Made by a program: the position numbers and the translations under genes
NCBI GenBank assembly: GCA_023053685.1
Contig: JALIGW010000001.1
Coordinates: 71,197,740 to 71,261,739 of the forward strand
From: Diadophis punctatus similis
Taxonomy: Eukaryota > Chordata > Lepidosauria > Squamata > Dipsadidae
Direction: 5' to 3'
Length of the DNA stretch: 64,000 nucleotides
The notes under the pieces: model-generated
What the model saw: the letters and a program-made list of their open reading frames with translations, nothing else
Databases searched by the model: none
Told to the model about the DNA's origin: nothing
In this document: in pieces, positions 11,465 to 64,000 of the stretch
How the letters are laid out: each line of letters starts with the position of its first letter
How positions within the stretch are numbered: the stretch's first letter is position 1

Positions 11465-12190
11465 CTTTTGGGAAAACAGAATAACAGAGTTGGAAGGGAC
11501 CTTGGAGGTCTTCTAGTCCAATGTTCAAGTCTGTCAAGATCCTTCTGTATCTTAAGTCTATCTTCCTGAGTGTTGGCTATTCCTGCTAGCTTGGTGTCAT
11601 CTGCAAATTTGATGAGTTCTCCATCTATCCTCTCGTCCAAATCATTGATGAAGATGTTGAAGAGTACTGGGCCTAAACAGAGCCTTGGGATACCCCACTG
11701 CATACTTCCCTCCATGTAGATGCAGTTCCATTGAGGACTACACGTTGAGTGCAGTTGGTTACGAATCCATTTGGTGATGATGCTATCCAACCCACACTTT
11801 TCTATTTTATCTAGTAGTAGATTATGGTCTACTTTATCAAATACCTTACTGAAGTCCAAGTAAATTGTATCAACAGCATTCCTTTGGTCTACTAATTTTG
11901 TCACTTTGTCAAAGAATGCAATAAGATTAGTCTGGCATGATCTGTTTTTGAGAAACCCGTGTTGGGTTTTGGTTATTACTTTGTTTGCTTCTAGGTGTTC
12001 GCTGATTCATTGCTTGATTATCTTTTCCAGAATCTTCCCTGGTATTGAGGTCAGGCTGATAGGTCTGTAGTTTCCCGGATCTATTTTTTTCCCTTTTTTG
12101 AAGATGGGAACTAATCAGCTCTTTTCCAGTCCTCTGGCAGTTCCCCGGTGCTCCAGGATCTTTGAAAGATCCTCTTTGCTGTGTTCAAGC
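11465..12190 (-). mobile_element. CR1 LINE fragment with internal deletion
   Basis: Minus-strand CR1. Its 3' end (AACAGAGTTGGAAGGGACC in + orientation) is followed at about 11520 directly by sequence that in the copy at 54490-55895 lies about 740 bases further in. The remaining minus-strand frame includes DAVDTIYLDFSKVFDKVDHN-like and FADDTKLAG reverse-transcriptase motifs. Confidence 0.85.
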
Positions 12191-12523
12191 TGATGTGTAA
12201 GCTTTACTAAAATTGGATTTTTCAAAATTATCTGTCTTAAACAACTACAAGCCCTCAAATTCAAAGAACACTTTACTGTAGTGCTGTTTAAAACTGTCTC
12301 ATGCGAGAATCATAATCAATTCCCACTCATGATTCTAGATACAAGAAAGCTGTGCATCCAGACTCCTTTAAGCTGCTTCCGGATGCTGCCACACAATTTC
12401 TTTGGGCTTTACTGAGGCTTCTGACCACATATTCTTGACTCTGCTTCTTCTCCCCCATGAGCCTGAATATGTCTTTCTCCAAAGGCTTCTCCCATTCTCC
12501 ATTGCACTTTCTCAAGCTCCACT

Positions 12524-12619
12524 GCTTCTCTCTCTGTCTCTCCCTCCCTCTCTTTTTCTCTCTCCCTGTCCTTCTTCTCTCTTTCTCTGTCTCTCTCTCA
12601 CACACACACACACACACAA
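12524..12619. repeat. CT-rich run followed by (CA)n microsatellite
   Basis: Pyrimidine-only (CT/CCT) sequence to 12598, then ten CA units. Confidence 0.85.
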
Positions 12620-13353
12620 ACACAGATAGAGACAGCTACTACAGTGGCTGATTCTGCTGGTATAGTTGGCTTAAGTACTATCTGACTGCAGTTGTACTAC
12701 AATCAGCTTAGCATTTCAGACCTCTTGAAGGCTCTTCTGTTAAGCTTTGTGAGTCTGCTATATTAGTTGCTTGGCAAACCAAAGTGGTGGGGGAGAAACC
12801 ACTTTTCCTTCCCTCCCCCTTCTTGGTTTGGCTCCCTCTCTAAGAGCTTAGCCTGTAACACAGGGCAGTCTGCTCTCCAGCAACCTTGAGGAAACTTAAC
12901 CTAGTTGGCCTTCCCTAGCACTATCTCTCTGAGTTGACACTTCTTTTTCTCTCAGTGTGGGCTGGCATCTGTCAGTGCCAAGCTTTTCTGCAATCTGCAC
13001 CTTCCAAGATATTTTAGTCTTTCTCCCCTTCCCTATACAGAGCAGTTCTTCAGCCATGTACAAAGCATATACATATTTCTATCCACTCCTTTATTCTTTC
13101 TATGTTTTTTTCTTCAGCTTTTCATCTTCTTTCTTTCCCTATTCATTATTTGAGTCTAATAAGTAACAAGCTGCTGCTAAAGTGCCCGTATTCCCCTATA
13201 AGGAACAATCCCTTTTTCATTGAAGAGGGTCTATTTTTTTCTCAATGGCCATTCTTTCATATATGTTTATTGCAGATCGGAAGATGAAAAGAGACGTCAT
13301 AAAGTGGTAAAAATATAGTAGATAGCATGTGGAATTTGCAAGGAATTAGTATT

Positions 13354-13378
13354 TAGAATAGAATAGAATAGAATAGAA
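13354..13378. repeat. (TAGAA)5 microsatellite
   Basis: Five units, the same motif as the long array at 54396-54490. It is probably the tail of a LINE or SINE remnant that continues toward 13440. Confidence 0.75.
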
Positions 13379-15265
13379 TTCTTTATTAAAAGAAGTAGCA
13401 GTGGCTATGTTCTTTGTCATATAGAATGACAGTTGGGAATATGAAAAGAAGCCAAAAATTAGTTTAGTGGTGGTGGGATATTTAAGAAGAATGTGTGATT
13501 AAACAAGAAACAATGGGGCCAAGAATGTATGGATCCTTAATGAATTTGGACTTAATACAAAAACGAGCAACAAGTACAAAATAAGTACATCAAGGTGGTT
13601 TGAAAATTGAAAGACAATCAGGAATGAATTGCAAAACAGATATACTGTATGAAGGAAGAGTGACATTCTAAGAAAATTATGGTTAGGTTGAACTGAGATC
13701 TCAAAAAACAGAGAGATGAGAAGGTTGGAAGGATAGCAGAGGTATGCATGAAGTGGAAAACATGTTCTGTTCCATGCACAGAGCACACAGGGCTTGGAGG
13801 TTTGGCCAGGTCACTCTGGGTGGGTGTTCAGCCAAAAAGAAACCCAGAATACGTTGTTGTTTTCTGGATGAAACATATTTAGGGGGTTTTAGAGAGTGAG
13901 TAGGGTAAAGTTGGAGCTCCTCTTCTTCATCCATACATGGCCTATATATCTTCCTGCTCTTGGTTGGCAATCCCTCCCCTATTGTTTTGTGCCTGCCTTT
14001 TCCTTACCTCTTTTCAGTAGCATGGTTCCTTCTGTTTTGGTTGTGTGCCTGATTGGTTTGCCCAGTCCTCCCCATGATCTTCCTACACCTTCTTTTTCCT
14101 TACCTCCCATTAGCGATTCACTGTTGCTGCCTCCACTGCCATGCACATAAAATCCACCCATCCACTCTTCCCATTTTTCTCAACTTACTTTCTTTTACCA
14201 CTTCTTAGCTGTACATTGCTAGACACCACGTTGCTACTGCTTGTAGCATACATGTCCTGGATCTAGGTCCAGCCTGGTGTTGCTGCTGAAACACACATTT
14301 CAGTCCAAGCATAAGCTACTCAGAATTCTCTATAAAGAAATAGATAAGTATGTAAGGAGCTTTATAGTGAGTAAATGATATAGGTATAAATGCTGTAGAT
14401 TTGGCCGTGCTTCCTTTACTTTTTTTAATCTCATTGAAAAAATTAGCTTACTGTTTTTGATTAATTTTGGCACTTTGCATAATGTTAGTTATCCTGATAG
14501 TGAATAGTATGATGGTTTTCATATATGCGGAGACATCCAGTTCTAATTTCTTTTACATTTATTTGTTTTCATTTTTATAAAACCAAAATATGAAAAACCC
14601 ATGGTGGTTTACAGTACTCTGAAAAACCAATTCAAATGTATATGATAAATACCATTAAAATTATTTCAAATCAAGACGGTAAACAATAAAGGAAGATGAT
14701 AATGCAACGATCCCGATAATTTTATGAACATAAATTCTATTAATAAATGCTAGCAAATTGAGATAGTTTTAAAATAGTTATTTATTTAATATACATTCCA
14801 TTTCTAAAGGAAGCATCAATGAATTATGTCTCAGGAGCACAAAAGGCATAGAAGGCTGGTCTTTTAAGATATCTTTACATGGAAAAGCCAAGCAGGCCTC
14901 TCTCTAGGCACTGAAAATGTACACCAGGACTGAATCAGTTCTGACTGTTTTCGAATAAAATGTCTCTTGAAACATTAATTCTTTATCAGAAGAAGTTCTT
15001 AGGATGGCATCACTTTTGCAATTTGGATGTAGGAGAAAATAACATTCATTATTTCATTCATGAAAGCAATCATGTTTAAAGAGGGGTTTTTTACGGTGGT
15101 TGCATTGGAAGCAGTGACTAAAAACAGTACGCAAGATATAGGAGAAACAGTGATACATTTCTGTATGAAAAATAATGTCTGAAACAAACCTTGATAAAAA
15201 AAATTGGCACTGGAAAGTGCAAAGATTCCCAACGATTAAAAAAAATCCCCATTAGGAACTACAAT

Positions 15266-17338
15266 ACAGCCCTGGTACACAGTTCGGCTGATTCCCTGGT
15301 GGCTGGCTGGAACATCGCAGCATCAGGGGCTTTAGACCGAATTGCGCCTTTGCGACCTCTCCGCGGCAGTGGATCCCGGAAAGCCCCCTGGTTTACCGAG
15401 GAGCTCCGGGAGATGAAACGCCAGAAGAGACGTCTGGAGCGCCGCTGGAGGTCCAGCAAAACCGACTCCGACCGAACACTATTAAGAATTTACATCAGAT
15501 CTTATTTAGTGGCGATAAGGGCGGCAAAATGATCCTATTTTTCCGCTCTTATTGCGTCCGCAGATTCTCGCCCAGCCGCCTTGTTTAGGGTGACTCGCTC
15601 CCTCCTTGCGAAAGGGGGGAGCGAGGAGCACTTGCAAGGCAGAGCTGAGGAATTTGCCGAGTTTCTGATGGATAAAATCGCTCGGATTCGGTCAAACCTG
15701 GACTCTGGCTGGGCAGAGTCCATGGAGTTGACAGGGGCAAGTCTTAGTCCACCGTTGTGGGAGGAGTTTGGGCCTGTTTCTCCTGAGGATGTGGACAGAG
15801 CCATGGGGGCAATGGGGGCCTCCACCTGTTTATTGGACCCGTGCCCCTCCTGGCTGGTTTCTGCCAGCAGGGAGGTGACACGCGGCTGGATCCGGGCGGT
15901 GGTCATCGCTTCTTTGGGGGAGGGTTCCGTACCGCAGTCATTAAAAGCTGCGGTGGTGAGACCCCTCCTGAAGAAGCCTTCCCTGGATCCAGCTGATTTG
16001 AAGAACTATCGTCCGGTCTCCAACTTGCCTTTTTTAGGGAAAGTTGTGGAGAAGGTGGTGGCCACTCAGCTTCTGCGGCTTCTGGATGAAACAGACCATC
16101 TAGATCCCTATCAGTCGGGTTTCAGGCGCGGCTACAGTACAGAAACTGCCTTGGTCGCTCTGATGGATGATCTCTGGCGGGCCCGGGATGGGGGAAATTC
16201 CTCCATCCTGGTGCTACTTGACCTCTCAGCGGCTTTCGATACCATCGACCATGGTATCCTTCTGCATCGTCTCGGCGAGTTGGGAGTGGGAGGCACCGTT
16301 TTACGGTGGTTCTCCTCTTATCTCGCCGATAGGATGCAGTCGGTGTTGGCGGGAGGGCAGAGATCCACCCCTAGGCCCCTGTTATGCGGGGTGCCTCAGG
16401 GGTCGGTCCTCTCGCCCATCCTGTTTAACATTTACATGAAACCGCTGGGGGAGATCATCCGCAGACATGGGGTGTGTTTCCACCAGTACGCTGACGACAC
16501 CCAGCTGTACATCACCACCCCGTCTGACTTCAGTGTGGCAGCCGATGTAATGTGCCGATGCCTGGACGACGTTAGGATCTGGATGGGGAGGAACAGACTC
16601 AGACTCAACCCCGACAAGACTGAGTGGCTTTGGATATTGCCTCCTAAGGATTATGACAACTATCCCTCCTTGGTTCTCGAGGGAGCGAAACTGACTCCCT
16701 CGGATCAGGTCCGCAACTTGGGGGTCCTCCTAGACCCACAGCTAAAATTGGAACACCATCTCACTGCTGTGGCTAGGGGGGCCTTTGCACAGGTTCGCCT
16801 GGTGCACCAGTTGCGGCCATACTTGGAGAAGGAGGCTCTACTCACGGTCACTCATGCCCTTGTCACCTCCCGTTTGGACTACTGCAACGCGCTCTACATG
16901 GGGCTACCCTTGAAGAGTATCCGGAGACTCCAGTTGGTGCAAAATGCAGCTGCGCGTGCTGTGGTGGGTGTGCCAAGGTACACCCACGTGACACCTATAC
17001 TCCGCCAGCTGCATTGGTTGCCCATTAGTCTCCGGGTCCAATTCAAGGTGTTGATCATCATCTTTAAAGCCCTTCATGGCTTAGGACCAGGTTATCTCCG
17101 GGACCGCATTCTGCCTCATACTTCCCTCCGACCGGTTAGGGCCCACAGAGTTGGCCTCCTCCAGCTCCCGTCAGCCAAGCAATGCCGGCTGGCGGGTCCT
17201 AGGGGGAGAGCCTTCTCTGTGGCCGGCCCCGCGCTCTGGAACCAACTCCCCCCAGAGACCCGAACTATCCCCACCCTGCTGGCCTTCCGAAAAGCCGTTA
17301 AGACATGGCTCTTCCTGCAGGCAGGGGGTAGAGCTTAA
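15266..17338 (+). pseudogene. CR1 ORF2 C-terminal part: end of endonuclease and complete reverse transcriptase, one stop
   Basis: A single frame runs from about 15266 to the TAA at 17336, interrupted only by TGA at 15530-15532, likely a decayed CGA. The reverse transcriptase blocks are clear: LKNYRPVSNLPFLGKVVEKV, FRRGYSTETALV, LLDLSAAFDTIDH, GVPQGSVLSPILFNIYM, and YADD at 16487-16498. The CR1 C-terminal domain follows (ARAVVGVPRYTHVTPILRQL, LHWLPI, SVAGPALWNQLP). About 690 codons remain of a roughly 950-residue ORF2. Not able to move by itself because the endonuclease N-terminus and ORF1 are gone. Confidence 0.9.
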
Positions 17339-17533
17339 TTCCATCTACACTCTCCCCCGGGTATGTCTGGCGGTTGAATGGTGCTTTTATATTGAAATTT
17401 TTAATTTTTATATTTTGATTTTAAATTGAATTTATTGGTTTTCTTGTATTTTTCCTGTGTTGTAAGCCGCCCTGAGTCCCTCGGGAGTGGGGCGGCATAT
17501 AAGAAACCATAAATAAATAAATAAATAAATAAA
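15266..17533 (+). mobile_element. CR1 non-LTR retrotransposon, 5' truncated, young-looking
   Basis: 2.27 kb ending in the CR1-type 3' tail (GCCGCCCTGAGTCCC, hairpin, then (AATA)n at 17508-17534). 5' truncated within ORF2 at about 15266. A possible short duplication TACAAT lies at 15260-15265 and 17534-17539. GC-rich and nearly intact against the AT-rich surroundings. Confidence 0.9.
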
Positions 17534-17577
17534 TACAATGTAAGGTCAACTAAAATATGTTTCCCTTCTCATTGCAG

Positions 17578-61760
<44,183 letters not shown>

Positions 61761-61849
61761 GTATGAGATACTTTCCATCTTATCTCTAATAATTTCATTT
61801 TTCACCACTTTCCGTTTTCATTTGGTCAAATTAAAATTCCCCATTGCTT

Positions 61850-62068
61850 TTGCTTATCAGAAGGTCGCAAAAAGGGATCACATGATCCCGGACACTGCAA
61901 CCATCATAAATATGAACTAGTTGCCAAGCATCCAAATCTTGGTCACGTGACCGTGAGAATGCTGCAATGGTCATAAGTGTAAAAAAACAGTCATAAGTCA
62001 CTTTTTTCAGTGACGTCGTAACTTTGAACATTCACTTAATGAACTGTTGTAAGTTGAGGACTACCTGT
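61850..62068 (+). repeat. 'CAGGTAGTCCTC' family repeat, 3' part
   Basis: Matches the second half of 30113-30509 (GATCACATGATCCCGGACAC; GTCATAAGTCACTTTTTTCA) and ends GAGGACTACCTG. Confidence 0.72.
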
Positions 62069-62944
62069 ATGCTTTTTCACTACAATACTTGAGGACTCGA
62101 AAAAAGATTAAAGGATTCTGGGTTGTAGATTTGCTTCCCAGTCCTGACATTTAGGGTTCATTCATGTTGAACTTAAACTGCAGTGACTGAATTTTGTGTT
62201 GCAGTGTTCTACATAATACCATTGAATGTGGCCTGTCCAATTACTCAGTTTCATACAGCTACTGGTAGTCATTGGAGTCTACATCAAAGACATGTAATTT
62301 TTATGTGACTGACACTATAAATAGTGTCAAACAAGCATACCTGCAAAATACTGCTCTTCTGCCATATGATGATTATGAAGCTTGCTTAATTATCAACATT
62401 CTGGGTAGAATTTGAAGAACTACTACAGGGATAACATTTGCATTAATGTTTTTAAGGCCACACTATCTATTTAAAATATATCAATTGCTGCTTTGAAAGG
62501 TTTATGAAATCATGGGGCATCATGTGACAGTTTTAGCTGTGATAACTTGAAGAGAAAGTTGCTGTGCAGGCATAGGCCTATTTGAAATCTGACTACAGGA
62601 TGGAAGTCTTATTACATACTTCTGAGTGTGATATGCTGTAGTTTAAGCATCCTTTCAGTTATTCCGTTGTGGTTACTTATAAATCAGTTTTCATTTCTTT
62701 AGGACTTTCATTTGAGCTTAATAGCAGAAGCATCAGAACATTTACAGTACCCCAATCTAGAATAAGGTTGAACATCCACAGTGCTTTGCCTGTGGCTTCC
62801 ATCAACCTATTTGCAGTCCATCATCATGCTAAAATTGTGTTACTGAAATACAGTAGCAAAATGACTGACTTACATCATTTTAAAGGAGACAATAGAAACA
62901 GTTTATCATGAAAAGCCTTCTGCTTCTTTTCTTACCCTTAAACT

Positions 62945-63110
62945 CAAATCAGCCTGTTTATGGAGATTCTCAATCATCCAGGTCATGGTTGTCCCAAAGG
63001 TACTTTTTCCAAAAGGCAACTGGACTTTCTTGTTTTTTCTTTGAAAATGTTTCACTTCTCATCCACTAAGCTTCTTTAGTTCAATTCAGTTTTGGAAAAG
63101 CACCTTTGGT
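62945..63110. repeat. Unclassified dispersed repeat, possibly Penelope-like
   Basis: ATGGAGATTCTCAATCATCC, TTTCACTTCTCATCCACTAA and AGCACCTTTGGTC are motifs I associate with a widespread squamate/fish retroelement. Class not certain. Confidence 0.4.
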
Positions 63111-63562
63111 CATTTATGTTCTCCAGTTGTCAAATTCCATGCACTAGGTATATAATTCAAAAGAATATTATCCTCTGAAAAGTTTAGTATTTGTCACACA
63201 ATCATATACAATGCACTACTCTCTCCCAAAACTTGGTAAGTATGAGTAAGTTTTATCTTAATTATACCTAAGCAGTACCACTTTTTAACTTTTGTTATTA
63301 TTCCAAATAATTTGTTATTAAAAATTCATTTGTGATTCTCCTCGCTGCAATGTAGATCGATACTTAGATTTTCAAATTGAATTGAATGCCAGAAATAATG
63401 TAGTGAGTTGAAATGTGTGAGTAGTGCTCCTATTATTTCCACATCTTTTTAAAGTGGTGGAATTAACTTAATTATTACCTTTAAGACAACTGCATTAAAT
63501 CCGTATGTGTCAATAACATGATAACACATTTTTGTACACAGAGATATATCATCTTCTTCCAG

Positions 63563-63592
63563 ACCCAGATCCTGCTGTTGAAACTTACAGTG
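63563..63592 (+). CDS. CEP170: Candidate CEP170 microexon (30 bases), unconfirmed
   Basis: A pyrimidine-rich acceptor (TCTTCTTCCAG, ending 63562) is followed by 30 bases and a plausible donor GTAGAG at 63593. Entered in phase 1 from exon 11, it reads Asp-PDPAVETYS plus one base and leaves in phase 1, so inclusion keeps the frame. I do not recall this peptide from human CEP170, so it may be an alternative exon or chance. Confidence 0.4.
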
Positions 63593-63787
63593 GTAGAGTA
63601 CTGGACATCATGTATTTTAAAATTTTCACCCCTATTTTTTTCTCTAAATGCTCATGTTGTACAATGCTGAGTTGCAGAACTAGTTTTAAATATGTATTTT
63701 TAAAAAAACTAATTGAAATTTTATTTTGAATAAGCAATTTGAAGGTATAGAAGAATTTTGAGTTCAAAGATATACTTAGCCCAAGAT

Positions 63788-63897
63788 CAGAGGTCTTCAA
63801 ACTTGGCAACTTTAAGACTTGTGGACTTCAACTCCCAGAATTCTCCAGCCAGCCGGAAGTCCACAAGTCTTAAAGTTGGCAAGTTTGAGGACCCCTG
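63788..63897. mobile_element. 110-bp hairpin hAT MITE
   Basis: Termini CAGAGGTCTTCAAACTTGGC and the inverse ...GTTTGAGGACCCCTG. Perfect 8-bp duplication CCCAAGAT (63780-63787, 63898-63905). Same broad family as 3828 and 44508 (ACTTCAACTCCCAGAATTC core). Confidence 0.9.
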
Positions 63898-64000
63898 CCC
63901 AAGATGATTGAACTCTATTCAGAACTGTCCATGACTTCATGTTTACAGTCAGTAGAAGTATTTTTCCCCCTGCTTATTAAATCTAAAAAAAAGGAATATT

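Larger units (their letters stand above)
1..17577 (+). other. Region upstream of the CEP170 start exon (5'UTR intron and/or intergenic)
   Basis: No host coding exon recognised. Identified contents are listed separately: hAT elements, DIRS element, gypsy relic, SINE, minisatellite and CR1 copies. The stretches 1-1077, 1817-3819, 7465-9227, 12200-13350 and 13380-15190 are AT-rich, with pyrimidine-rich patches at 12400-12620 and 13900-14200, and show nothing I can name. A CEP170 promoter or first exon is not visible and is probably upstream of the window. Confidence 0.6.
61761..64000 (+). other. CEP170: CEP170 intron 11 and beyond (incomplete)
   Basis: Begins with donor GTATGA. Contains the 3' part of a 'CAGGTAGTCCTC' family repeat (61850-62068), an unclassified repeat with an inverted motif (62945-63110), the candidate microexon (63563-63592) and a 110-base hAT MITE (63788-63897). 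The next certain CEP170 exon is not reached. Confidence 0.75.

Noticed and set aside
12402..12651. Pro/Ser/Leu-rich small ORFs
   Set aside because: Products of the CT/CA microsatellite.
15191..17338. CR1 ORF as a host gene
   Set aside because: All motifs are those of a non-LTR reverse transcriptase, with a CR1 tail and 5' truncation.
63040..63075. Hammerhead-ribozyme-like core on the minus strand (GGATGAG...GAAAC)
   Set aside because: The conserved CTGATGA core is altered (GTGGATGA), no GTC cleavage site with pairing arms is evident, and stem II would have only about three bases. Treated as a plain repeat.

Overview
The window is nuclear DNA from a vertebrate, most likely a squamate reptile and plausibly a snake. 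The evidence is a vertebrate-style gene with small exons and kilobase introns, surrounded by squamate-type repeats: CR1 LINEs with (TAGAA)n tails, a Sauria-type tRNA SINE, many hAT miniature elements and a DIRS-like retrotransposon. There is no bacterial-type gene organisation, operon or CRISPR array.

The only cellular gene I can support is CEP170 (centrosomal protein 170) on the + strand. Eleven coding exons lie between 17578 and 61760 and encode about the first 1276 residues, joined in a consistent phase throughout. The start codon is at 17618, with an in-frame stop upstream and a two-codon uORF. Coding exons 1-4 encode an FHA phosphopeptide-binding domain. The later exons encode long, Ser-rich, basic, probably disordered regions, including one 1.8-kb exon. 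The C-terminal exons lie beyond 64000. A possible 30-base in-phase microexon sits at 63563-63592. The intron inside the FHA-coding part (23647-25230) is an AT-AC minor (U12-type) intron with a textbook donor.

Region by region: 1-17577 is upstream/5'UTR intron with a SPIN-like hAT element (1086-1808), a 135-bp hairpin MITE (3828-3962), an internally deleted DIRS element with inverted terminal repeats and an internal complementary region (4216-7464), a gypsy integrase relic, a SINE, a minisatellite, a CR1 deletion derivative, and a 5'-truncated CR1 whose reverse transcriptase is nearly open (15266-17533) and which ends 44 bases before the first coding exon. 17578-26801 holds six coding exons with hAT, SINE and DIRS-terminus insertions in the introns. 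26802-38222 holds an 8.7-kb intron and two large exons. 38223-51061 is a 12.8-kb intron with two foldback elements, nested hATs and an unexplained CpG-rich patch. 51062-61760 holds three exons plus a long CR1 with a 19-unit (TAGAA) tail. 61761-64000 is intron.

I see no new enzymatic or defence system. The most informative items are the AT-AC intron, the candidate microexon, the DIRS element with preserved terminal architecture, and the number of hAT insertions that still have readable 8-bp target-site duplications. Family names come from recognition and not from a database search.
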